In this document: one piece after another, positions 1 through 6,023 of the stretch | How the letters are laid out: each line of letters opens with the position of its first letter | Numbering within the stretch: the first letter of the stretch is position 1 | Assembly (NCBI GenBank): GCA_005801025.1 | Contig: SYDZ01000013.1 | Location: forward strand, 1-7,965 | Direction of reading: 5' to 3' | Length of the DNA stretch: 7,965 bases | From: Actinomycetota bacterium | Lineage (GTDB): Bacteria > Actinomycetota > Acidimicrobiia > Acidimicrobiales > Ilumatobacteraceae | The notes under the pieces: generated by a model | The model's database searches: none | What the model saw: the letters and a program-made list of their open reading frames with translations, nothing else | What the model was told of the DNA's origin: nothing | Translations under genes and position numbers: made by a program

Positions 1-1257
1 CGGCGGACTTTGTCTCAGCGCCTCGTCCTGACGATGAATATCTTTGTGATATTTGCTTGCTTTGGTACTGCGATCGGGATCTATTACAGCAACGAGAAAG
101 CTAACGATCGCAAAGTTGTCGACATCCCTGGCTCCGAGGGAATCCCAACCCTGACGTTACCCACCGCCGGCGAGCCACTTGACCCAACAACGGGACTTCC
201 AGTGATCGATGATTCGTTGATGCCGGTGGATCTCACGGCAAAGAATATCTTGATCACTGGTAGCGACAATGGGGCCTGCATAGATCCGAATTCTCCCTAC
301 GCAGATGCCTTCGGCGACCGTAGCGGTATCGGCGAGCGCTCGGACACGATCATGATTCTGCGTTTAGATCCGACGACCAATGCTGCTGCCATTCTTTCGT
401 TCCCGCGCGACCTATGGGTGCGCATTGGCGGCCGAGCAACCAAGAGCCGAATCAACAGTGCATTCAACCGCGATGATCCCAATGAATTGATTTTGACCAT
501 CTTTGACAACTTTGGTTTGATGGTTGATCACTACATCAATGTCGACTTTTGCGCATTTAAGGAAATTGTTGATGCAATCGGTGGCGTGCGGGTTCCCTTT
601 GCATCACCAGTCAGAGATAAACAAACGAAACTACTCATTGAAACTGCGGGATGCCACACCTTTGGCGGCGAAGAAGGCTTGGCATATGTCCGTTCACGCC
701 ATTTCTACTACTACAAAGCAACTACAAAAACTTGGTCGGAAGATCCCGCGTCCGACCGTGGTCGGATTTCGCGCCAGCAAGACTTCTTACGTAGAGCTAT
801 CCAGAAAGCGCTCGATAAATCTGTTGGCAATCCGAGAATTGCTAAAAGTCTTGTTGATACAGGTCTGCGATATGTCATTACCGATAGCGGTCTCACTGTC
901 GGCAAGATTCTTGATATCGCAACGGGGATGAAGAATCTTGATCCTTCAACAATGCAGACATATCAAATTGAAGGTAGAGGCACAAAGATCGCTGGTCAAT
1001 CCGTGATTGAGCCCGCACTCGACGGGGAAAATATGAAAGCGGTCCTCGCCGTTTTTCAGGGCCGAGCACGTTTGGTTGATGCCCCCGATCAAATCTTTGC
1101 ACCAACTACGACAGCAACGACAAAACCGCCAACAACGACGGTCCCGTCAAACACTCAAACAACTATCAAACCTGCAGTGACCACGACATTGCTGCCTGTC
1201 TATGTCGACTCAAACAGTGTCGGCGTTGTCCCACCCGACGATCCTTCTTGCCGTTAG
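1..1257 (+). CDS. LytR-CpsA-Psr (LCP) family cell-wall ligase, probably 5'-partial
   Basis: LCP proteins are membrane-anchored enzymes that move lipid-linked glycopolymers onto peptidoglycan on the outer face of the membrane. The frame is open from base 1 to the TAG at 1255-1257. A TTG at 10 and an ATG at 34 are possible starts, but neither has a Shine-Dalgarno sequence and basic residues precede the membrane segment, so the true start is probably upstream of the window. Numbering from the TTG: membrane segment about 9-26; variable linker 30-75; LCP domain about 77-270. Visible family motifs are ITGSD (82-86), ERSDTIM (109-115), SFPRDLWV (130-137), DHYINVDF (173-180), AYVRSRH (225-231) and DRGRISRQQDFL (249-260). 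These supply the Arg and Asp residues that bind pyrophosphate and metal. Residues 364-400 form a Thr/Pro-rich tail, probably a flexible extracytoplasmic extension. The specific glycopolymer cannot be told from sequence. The gene converges on the VWA gene with a 4-nt overlap. Confidence 0.92.
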   Translation, partial: RRTLSQRLVLTMNIFVIFACFGTAIGIYYSNEKANDRKVVDIPGSEGIPTLTLPTAGEPLDPTTGLPVIDDSLMPVDLTAKNILITGSDNGACIDPNSPYADAFGDRSGIGERSDTIMILRLDPTTNAAAILSFPRDLWVRIGGRATKSRINSAFNRDDPNELILTIFDNFGLMVDHYINVDFCAFKEIVDAIGGVRVPFASPVRDKQTKLLIETAGCHTFGGEEGLAYVRSRHFYYYKATTKTWSEDPASDRGRISRQQDFLRRAIQKALDKSVGNPRIAKSLVDTGLRYVITDSGLTVGKILDIATGMKNLDPSTMQTYQIEGRGTKIAGQSVIEPALDGENMKAVLAVFQGRARLVDAPDQIFAPTTTATTKPPTTTVPSNTQTTIKPAVTTTLLPVYVDSNSVGVVPPDDPSCR

Positions 1258-2147
1258 TCCCCAAGAACCGCTTGTAAGGCCGCAGGAATGTCACTTGGTC
1301 CATCGATGCAGGCGATGCGCGCACCGACTTGCCATGCCAAAACTTGAGCCTCCGCATCATCACCACATGGTGCAAGAATGACCACTTCATCCAAGGCCAG
1401 CGCTGCCGCCTGCACATCACCGGCAACCGTGGCGCGACAGTCACTGAGGATCACCGTGATTCGCCGACCCGCTCGCGTGCGCGATAACTGTTCTCCGGCA
1501 CCACGTAGCGCTCCTGCAAGATCTGTGGTGCCAAAACCGCGTAAAGCCAACACATCATTGATCACCTCTTCGCTGGACTTCGTCAATGTTTGGCCTTTGG
1601 CGACGACGACATCTTTGCCAAAAGCAATCACGCTGTAATCAGACGGACTGCGCCAGGCAATCGCTGCCGCCGCCATGGCGCTCGTAGCCAAAGGTTTTCC
1701 TCCCATCGAACCACTGCGATCTACTAATAAAGAAATCGCCGTTCCGGGTCGTGCCCAACTGCGGACCTTGAGACCTTCCGGATCAATGGCCTGATGTGCT
1801 GCGTGGGCCTCGAGAATGGCGTGTATTGAGGCATCAAGATCGATGTCACCAGCGTCTGGACTATAAGGGCGAGTGACAATCTTGCCAATACCGCGGGGTG
1901 TCACTGGTCCTCGCCGTGAGACGTCCAAGAACAAACGACCCGCCAAACGCTTTGCTAACTCTCGCAACTTCTGATCTGTGGCGCCGGTGAGATCAGCCAA
2001 CAACGCCAACATCGCGTCGGGATCTTCTTTCAGGGCTTCGTCCACGGCAGACTCATCAAGTTCACCAACTTCTGGAGAGACCTGTTCAAATTGCGGATGG
2101 CGCGACAACTCGCGTCGCGACAAAGTTTTCTTTGACGCTTCACTCAC
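1254..2147 (-). CDS. VWA-domain protein, partner of the MoxR ATPase
   Basis: A 297-residue protein with a C-terminal von Willebrand factor A domain and no signal peptide or membrane segment, so cytoplasmic. The metal-site (MIDAS) motif is complete: DRSGSM at 143-148 (D143, S145, S147), a Thr-Asp at 208-209 in GTTDL, and D236 in ILSD. The first 125 residues are charged and mostly helical, a common layout in VWA proteins paired with MoxR ATPases (CoxE-like or BatA-like groups). The start is GTG at 2147, the first in-frame start after an upstream stop. A GAGGG lies about 20 nt upstream, too far for a good ribosome site, so translation may be coupled to moxR, whose stop is 29 nt upstream. In known MoxR/VWA pairs the VWA protein links the ATPase to a client complex; the client here is unknown. 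It ends tail to tail with the LCP gene. Confidence 0.88.
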   Translation of the reverse strand: MSEASKKTLSRRELSRHPQFEQVSPEVGELDESAVDEALKEDPDAMLALLADLTGATDQKLRELAKRLAGRLFLDVSRRGPVTPRGIGKIVTRPYSPDAGDIDLDASIHAILEAHAAHQAIDPEGLKVRSWARPGTAISLLVDRSGSMGGKPLATSAMAAAAIAWRSPSDYSVIAFGKDVVVAKGQTLTKSSEEVINDVLALRGFGTTDLAGALRGAGEQLSRTRAGRRITVILSDCRATVAGDVQAAALALDEVVILAPCGDDAEAQVLAWQVGARIACIDGPSDIPAALQAVLGD

Positions 2148-2176
2148 CGCATCATCGGCGGCGGCACCCTCTTTGA

Positions 2177-3094
2177 CTAAGGGGTCGCCCCCGTCGGGGC
2201 GTTCACTTTTCCCGCTTCGCCCGGCGATGTTGGTGCAAACACCTCATTCCACAGTTCACTGATGATCTCTTCAGAGGTGCGCGCACTGCCCTCGCGCACA
2301 CGCACCCGACCCGACAATGCCACCAATGCAGCATCAAGTCCCACGGCAGGGTCAGTGACCTTGGAAGCTCGTACGGACGCCAAAGAAACTGCGACGGCAG
2401 CCATGTCAATCGCTCCACGCACTGATGAACCAACACGTAGTTCACTATGGTTGCGCGTCCGCCTCACAAGTTCAACTACCTTGTCAAGCCAACCTGCTGG
2501 TAAACCCCGGACTCCACGAGAGGCAATCTGCTGTTCAACTTCAGCTGACTGATAGCCCACGGACACGCGACACACGCGATCATAAATCGCTCCAGAGATG
2601 CGCGCCGTTCCTACTGCATCAAACGGATTCATTGCAGCAACTAAGCGAAAACCGGTTGTGGCTGCGACGCGACCATAACGTGGCACATTCAATTCACCTT
2701 CACTCATCACGGTGATCAAAACATTTAATGTTTCTTCGGGGATACGGTTAATTTCTTCGACATACAGCAATGCCCCATCGCGCATCGCCGTAATTAAAGG
2801 ACCGTCCACAAAAACGTCGGGGTCATAGCCATCAGAGAGCACTCGAGCGGGATCAAAATGACCGACCAAACGCGCTGGAGTGAGTTCGGCATTACCCTCA
2901 ACAAAAACAAAACCAATGCTCAAACCTTCAGCCACAGCACGCAAGAGAGTGCTCTTGCCTGTTCCTGGTGGACCTTCAAGCAGTACATGTCGATCAGCAT
3001 CAAGGGCGGCCACGACCAGTTCAACTTCGCGACGGCGACCAATGACAGTGCCCTCAAGCGCCGCAATCAATGAACTCCGAGATGATTGAGTCAT
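2177..3094 (-). CDS. MoxR-family AAA+ ATPase
   Basis: A 305-residue AAA+ ATPase of the MoxR type. These act as chaperones that use ATP to assemble or activate enzyme complexes, usually with a VWA partner, which is the next gene. Visible motifs: Walker A GPPGTGKST at 41-49; Walker B region LLYVEEINR at 109-117, with Glu-Glu where Asp-Glu is usual; sensor 1 AAMNP at 153-157; an Arg in YDRVCR (171-176) placed as the arginine finger; and a lid helix with sensor 2 near SSVRGAID (223-230). The AAA core spans about 35-190 and the lid about 200-290. I chose ATG 3094, 13 nt after the stop of the upstream dehydrogenase gene, because the domain begins soon after it. It lacks a Shine-Dalgarno sequence. 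A longer form starting at 3181 would overlap the dehydrogenase by 74 nt, and a TTG at 3070 has a GGAG just upstream. Translational coupling is plausible. The short gap suggests cotranscription with the dehydrogenases. Confidence 0.9.
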   Translation of the reverse strand: MTQSSRSSLIAALEGTVIGRRREVELVVAALDADRHVLLEGPPGTGKSTLLRAVAEGLSIGFVFVEGNAELTPARLVGHFDPARVLSDGYDPDVFVDGPLITAMRDGALLYVEEINRIPEETLNVLITVMSEGELNVPRYGRVAATTGFRLVAAMNPFDAVGTARISGAIYDRVCRVSVGYQSAEVEQQIASRGVRGLPAGWLDKVVELVRRTRNHSELRVGSSVRGAIDMAAVAVSLASVRASKVTDPAVGLDAALVALSGRVRVREGSARTSEEIISELWNEVFAPTSPGEAGKVNAPTGATP

Positions 3095-3107
3095 ATCAGA
3101 AGGAGAA

Positions 3108-4268
3108 TCAGGCGTTGACAATAACGCCACGAATATTCGTGCCGTCGCGCATCGCTTCATAACCTTCGTTGATATGTTCAAGCTTGTATGTATTGGTCAC
3201 CAGTTCATCAAGCTTCAGTTGACCAGCACGGTACATATCAAGCAATGCTGGAATATCAGCACGCGGGTTCATTGAACCAAAAATCGTTCCTTTGATCTCT
3301 TTATTCCACATTGCTAACTGGAACAAGTTGATGTTGGCGACCTCGCTGGTCATCGGCGAGATAGCAGTGACCACAACCGTGCTGCCCTTGCCAGCCAAGT
3401 TCATCGCTTCGCCCATCATCTCGCCATGCAAAACACCTGGAGTCATGATGACCCGATCGGCCATCTGGCCATAGGTCATCTCCATGACTGACATCATGGC
3501 TTCAGCCATTGAAGGAAAAGTGTGAGTGGCCCCGAACTCCATAGCTTTTTCACGCTTAAACTCAAGAGGATCGATAGCGATGATGCGCTTAGCACCGGCC
3601 ATTCGCGCGCCCTGCACAGCGTTCATTCCGATGCCACCAATACCTACAACTACGACAGTGTCTCCCGGTTGTGTGGCAGCACGATTCACTGCTGAACCCC
3701 AACCAGTGGCCACACCACATGACACCAAGGCCACGCATTCCAAGGGGATGTCTTTTTCAACTTTGATAATTGACTGCTCGCTGACACAGGCATATTCGGA
3801 GAATGTTCCCACCTTGGCCATCAAGGTCACAGGTTTGCCGTTGATAAAATGGCGATGAGTGTCATCGGTAATCATTCCACCAACAAAAGTTTTGGCTCCG
3901 TTGTCGCAAAGGTTCTGACGACCCGTGCTGCAATAACGGCAACGTCCGCACGATGGTACAAATGAAGCCGAGACATGATCGCCAACAACAACGCTCGAAA
4001 CTCCAGGGCCAACCTCAACGACAACTCCAGCGCCTTCATGACCACCGATGATGGGAAAGAAACTTTCGATACCCATGAGAGGCCAAAATTCTTCTGGTGG
4101 AACCATGTCGCCAGTGACCAAGTGCTCATCACTGTGACACAATCCAGCGGCCCGCCAATGAACGATCACCTCTCCAGTTTTTGGAGGATGGATTTCGATC
4201 TCTTCAATCTTCCATTGCTGGTTCAAACCCCACAACACAGCAGCTTTTGACTTACGAATTCCAGACAT
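3108..4268 (-). CDS. NDMA-dependent (nicotinoprotein) zinc alcohol dehydrogenase, copy 1
   Basis: A 386-residue medium-chain zinc alcohol dehydrogenase. Its close fit to the NDMA-dependent 'Rxyl_3153' group (TIGR03989, recalled from memory) indicates an enzyme with tightly bound NAD(H), reoxidised by an external carrier, in actinobacteria mycofactocin, rather than by free NAD+ exchange. Catalytic zinc ligands: C44 in CHSDEH, H77/E78 in GGHEGAG, and C184. Structural zinc ligands: C107, C110, C113 and C121. The nucleotide-binding motif is GIGGIG (209-214), followed by D233, which favours NAD over NADP. Compared with its neighbour it has a 12-residue insertion between D54 and G75 and 4 more residues at the N terminus; otherwise the two align without gaps, with more than half the residues identical by eye. 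ATG 4268 is preferred over the in-frame 4328 because AGGGGAG lies 6 nt upstream and the family begins there. Substrate is unknown; a primary alcohol is likely. Confidence 0.93.
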   Translation of the reverse strand: MSGIRKSKAAVLWGLNQQWKIEEIEIHPPKTGEVIVHWRAAGLCHSDEHLVTGDMVPPEEFWPLMGIESFFPIIGGHEGAGVVVEVGPGVSSVVVGDHVSASFVPSCGRCRYCSTGRQNLCDNGAKTFVGGMITDDTHRHFINGKPVTLMAKVGTFSEYACVSEQSIIKVEKDIPLECVALVSCGVATGWGSAVNRAATQPGDTVVVVGIGGIGMNAVQGARMAGAKRIIAIDPLEFKREKAMEFGATHTFPSMAEAMMSVMEMTYGQMADRVIMTPGVLHGEMMGEAMNLAGKGSTVVVTAISPMTSEVANINLFQLAMWNKEIKGTIFGSMNPRADIPALLDMYRAGQLKLDELVTNTYKLEHINEGYEAMRDGTNIRGVIVNA

Positions 4269-4274
4269 GATGAG

Positions 4275-4281
4275 CTCCCCT
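4275..4281 (-). promoter_or_regulatory. Ribosome binding site deciding the start of ADH copy 1
   Basis: On the minus strand AGGGGAG lies 6 nt before the ATG at 4268. It supports this start over the in-frame ATG at 4328, which would add 20 residues not found in the paralogue. Confidence 0.7.
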
Positions 4282-4284
4282 GTT

Positions 4285-4305
4285 GGTTCCACTTTGGTGG
4301 CTACC
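4285..4305 (-). other. Small hairpin in the leader of ADH copy 1
   Basis: CCAC (4289-4292) pairs with GTGG (4297-4300) around a 4-nt loop. GGT (4285-4287) pairs with ACC (4303-4305) across an uneven bulge. It lies in the 90-nt gap between the two dehydrogenase genes, a few bases upstream of the ribosome site. No T-run follows on the minus strand, so it is not a standard terminator. It could affect mRNA stability or translation, or be chance. Confidence 0.25.
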
Positions 4306-4358
4306 TTCTCAACGATACTCTCCCTCAACCCAAAGGTTCTAGGCGAGTTGCCGACAAG

Positions 4359-5471
4359 TCAGTCGTAAACAAGCACACCACGGATGTTTTCACCCTTGCG
4401 CATCGCCTCATAGCCATCGTTCACACCTTCAAGGCTGTAGGTGCGAGTCACCAGACCGTCGAGGTCCAATTGTCCCTCGCGGTACAAACTCGCCAACTTA
4501 GGAATGTCCGCTCTTGGGTTACCCGATCCAAACAAGGAGCCCACGACCTGCTTTTCCATCAGCGTGACATCAAGGAGGTTCATCGTGACACTCATCTCCA
4601 TGGCCGGGTGAATATTGGTCACGACCACTCTGCCACGCTTGGAAGCCAAGGCCATGGCCTCGGCCATCACCGCTCCAGAACCCACGCCCATGGTCATGAT
4701 GACCTTATTGGCCATCGTCCCCCACGTCACTTCTTGTAGCAAAGCCACTGCCTCAGTCATCGAAGCGGCCGTATGTGTGGCTCCAAACTCCATGGCTTTT
4801 TCGCGTTTGAACTCAATCGGATCAATCGCAATGATGCGCTTTGCTCCAGCCAATCGGGCACCCTGAATGGCATTCGCTCCAATTCCGCCGATACCTACGA
4901 CGGCCACAGTGTCCCCTGGACGAACTTGCGCAGCGTAGACCGCCGAGCCCCAACCCGTGACCACTCCGCAGCCGAGCAAACAAATTTTGTCGAAAGGAAG
5001 ATCATCATCAACCTTGATGCAACTGGCTTCGTTGACCACAGTGTGATGAGCGAAAGTACCGAGCAAGCACATCAGTCCCAATTCCTGGCCACGCGCGTGA
5101 TGACGTGCACCACCATCGGTGATCTGGCGACCAGTACCCATCAGTGCGCCTAAATCACAGAGGTTCTGATGTCCAGTTGAGCAGCTCGCACAACGACCGC
5201 AGGAAGGAATGAAACCAAAAACCACATGGTCGCCTGGGGCCAGCCAACTGACCCCTTCGCCAACTTTGCGGACAATACCTGCGCCCTCGTGACCGCCGAT
5301 AATCGGCAGGGCGAAAGGTAAATCACCAGTCGTCAAATGTTCATCGCTATGACACATGCCCGAGGCCTTCATTTCAACCAGCACTTCGCCAGCCTGGGGT
5401 TCGTCGAGTTGTATCTCTTCAACGCTCCACGGCTGATTGACTTCCCACAAAATTGCGGCCTTGGACTTCAT
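4359..5471 (-). CDS. NDMA-dependent (nicotinoprotein) zinc alcohol dehydrogenase, copy 2
   Basis: A 370-residue zinc alcohol dehydrogenase of the same NDMA-dependent, mycofactocin-associated family as the next gene, and close to the usual family length. Catalytic zinc ligands: C40 in CHSDEH, H61/E62 in GGHEGAG, and C168. Structural zinc ligands: C91, C94, C97 and C105. The Rossmann motif GIGGIG is at 193-198, with D217 at the end of the second strand fitting NAD. It lacks the 12-residue insertion seen in copy 1, in the loop between the first catalytic Cys and the GGHE motif, a region likely to shape the active-site entrance, so the two enzymes may prefer different alcohols. The ATG at 5471 has AGGGGG 5 nt upstream. 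It is the first gene of the leftward group and is divergent from mftA across 89 nt, an arrangement that fits shared control with the cofactor genes. Function as a mycofactocin client is inferred from family and context. Confidence 0.94.
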   Translation of the reverse strand: MKSKAAILWEVNQPWSVEEIQLDEPQAGEVLVEMKASGMCHSDEHLTTGDLPFALPIIGGHEGAGIVRKVGEGVSWLAPGDHVVFGFIPSCGRCASCSTGHQNLCDLGALMGTGRQITDGGARHHARGQELGLMCLLGTFAHHTVVNEASCIKVDDDLPFDKICLLGCGVVTGWGSAVYAAQVRPGDTVAVVGIGGIGANAIQGARLAGAKRIIAIDPIEFKREKAMEFGATHTAASMTEAVALLQEVTWGTMANKVIMTMGVGSGAVMAEAMALASKRGRVVVTNIHPAMEMSVTMNLLDVTLMEKQVVGSLFGSGNPRADIPKLASLYREGQLDLDGLVTRTYSLEGVNDGYEAMRKGENIRGVLVYD

Positions 5472-5491
5472 TGTTGCCCCCTACGGTCATG

Positions 5492-5508
5492 GTCGCTGTT
5501 TTTGCGAC
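5492..5508. promoter_or_regulatory. Palindrome in the divergent region, candidate operator
   Basis: GTCGC (5492-5496) and GCGAC (5504-5508) form an inverted repeat around a 7-nt T-rich spacer, 17 bp in all. It lies about 20 bp upstream of the ADH start codon and about 50 bp upstream of mftA. Size and symmetry suit a dimeric regulator, such as the TetR-type MftR known from mycobacterial mycofactocin clusters, but no regulator gene is in the window. Five-base arms also arise by chance. Confidence 0.3.
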
Positions 5509-5547
5509 AACTAGTCAGAGGGTAGCCCATGCCAGACACTGGCGTTG

Positions 5548-5553
5548 TACGCT
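5548..5553 (+). promoter_or_regulatory. Possible -10 box giving a leaderless mftA transcript
   Basis: TACGCT fits the actinobacterial TANNNT -10 pattern and ends 7 nt before the mftA ATG. That places the expected transcription start at or next to the A of the start codon. The only purine-rich stretch, GAGGT at 5556-5560, touches the ATG and is too close for a Shine-Dalgarno sequence. No clear -35 is present. Confidence 0.3.
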
Positions 5554-5560
5554 ACGAGGT

Positions 5561-5713
5561 ATGCAAAGCCCGACCACCACCACCACCACCACCGCACCCG
5601 TCATTGTTGCCGAATCCAGCGTGGAAGACGCAGTGGCAATTGATACGCCAGTTATTGAATCTGAATTGCTGATTGAGGAAATCTCTATTGACGGCATGTG
5701 CGGCGTCTACTGA
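5561..5713 (+). CDS. mftA: Mycofactocin precursor peptide
   Basis: A 50-residue precursor whose C terminus IDGMCGVY (residues 43-50) is the signature of mycofactocin precursors. MftC decarboxylates the terminal Tyr50 and links it to Val49; MftE later frees the modified Val-Tyr for deamination and glycosylation. The leader is acidic near its C-terminal half (for example LLIEEISIDG at 36-45), which suits binding to MftB. The N-terminal part has seven Thr in a row (5-11), all coded by ACC. I chose ATG 5561 rather than the in-frame ATG at 5453, because the latter would run into the start of the divergent dehydrogenase and gives an over-long precursor. Ribosome binding is unclear: GAGGT sits directly against the ATG. 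mftB starts 31 nt downstream. Confidence 0.95.
   Translation: MQSPTTTTTTTAPVIVAESSVEDAVAIDTPVIESELLIEEISIDGMCGVY
5573..5593 (+). repeat. Perfect ACC trinucleotide repeat (7 units) in mftA
   Basis: Seven consecutive ACC codons encode the Thr run at residues 5-11 of the MftA leader. Such a pure triplet tract can gain or lose units by slippage without breaking the frame, and it lies far from the modified C-terminal core. Confidence 0.9.
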
Positions 5714-5716
5714 TCA

Positions 5717-5733
5717 TTTCGTCTCGTACGAAA
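5717..5733. promoter_or_regulatory. Palindrome/hairpin between mftA and mftB
   Basis: TTTCGT (5717-5722) and ACGAAA (5728-5733) are perfect inverted repeats around a 5-nt spacer and fill over half of the 31-nt gap between the mftA stop and the mftB start. As RNA it would be a 6-bp hairpin, mostly A-U, without a following U-run, so not a classical terminator. It could adjust the ratio of precursor to enzyme mRNA or serve as a protein-binding site in DNA. Confidence 0.35.
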
Positions 5734-5744
5734 CCTGACCTGCC

Positions 5745-6023
5745 ATGACCGTTGCCCTCGCATCAGTACTTGAGATTCACCCTCAAGTTGCCGTTCGTCC
5801 AGAAGCCTTTGGTGCACTTGCTTACCATTATGGCAATCGTCGGTTGATTTTCTTAAAGCATCCTGATGTCGTCACAGTCGTACAGGCACTGCACGATCAT
5901 CCCGATGTTCAATCGACGCTGAGCGCCTGTGGCGTGACCCAAGATCGCTGGCCGTCGTTTATCGCTGCTTTGACATCACTCGAAACATCGGAGGTCGTAC
6001 GTGAGCGCGAAATCACTGGTTGA
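5745..6023 (+). CDS. mftB: Mycofactocin RRE/chaperone protein MftB
   Basis: A 92-residue PqqD-like RiPP recognition element. MftB binds the leader of MftA and presents the peptide to MftC; it has no catalytic role. The segment RPEAFGALAYHYGNRR (18-33) followed by a LIFLKHPD stretch (34-41) closely resembles mycobacterial MftB as I recall it, and the remainder (about 42-85) would form the helical half of the RRE fold. The ATG at 5745 is the first good start after mftA; no clear Shine-Dalgarno sequence precedes it, so expression may depend on readthrough from mftA. Its last 23 nt overlap mftC, which suggests translational coupling of the two partners. Confidence 0.93.
   Translation: MTVALASVLEIHPQVAVRPEAFGALAYHYGNRRLIFLKHPDVVTVVQALHDHPDVQSTLSACGVTQDRWPSFIAALTSLETSEVVREREITG
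5990..5995 (+). promoter_or_regulatory. Ribosome binding site of mftC, inside mftB
   Basis: GGAGGT lies 5 nt before the GTG at 6001 and is the strongest Shine-Dalgarno sequence in the mft genes. It decides the GTG start over the in-frame ATG at 6028 and creates the 23-nt overlap with mftB. Confidence 0.8.

Larger units (their letters stand above)
5472..5560. promoter_or_regulatory. Divergent control region between ADH copy 2 and mftA
   Basis: These 89 nt must hold promoters for both the leftward dehydrogenase group and the rightward mft genes. On the minus strand AGGGGG (5477-5482) is the ribosome site of ADH copy 2. The region also holds the palindrome at 5492-5508 and a possible -10 box for mftA at 5548-5553. 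I saw no convincing -35 hexamer in either direction. Confidence 0.6.

Noticed and set aside
524..931. Open frame of 135 codons on the plus strand inside the LCP gene
   Set aside because: It lies wholly within a well-supported LCP coding region in another frame and shows no recognisable domain.
4269..4328. A 20-residue N-terminal extension of ADH copy 1
   Set aside because: The paralogue lacks it, and a good ribosome site (4275-4281) precedes the inner ATG at 4268.
4285..4338. Intrinsic terminator between the two ADH genes
   Set aside because: The small stems here (4-bp CCAC/GTGG, and AACC/GGTT at 4327-4338) are not followed by a T-run on the minus strand, so termination is not supported.
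5453..5560. A longer mftA beginning at ATG 5453, adding 36 residues
   Set aside because: It would overlap the start of the divergent dehydrogenase, occupy the promoter region and give a precursor longer than usual; ATG 5561 gives a typical 50-residue peptide.
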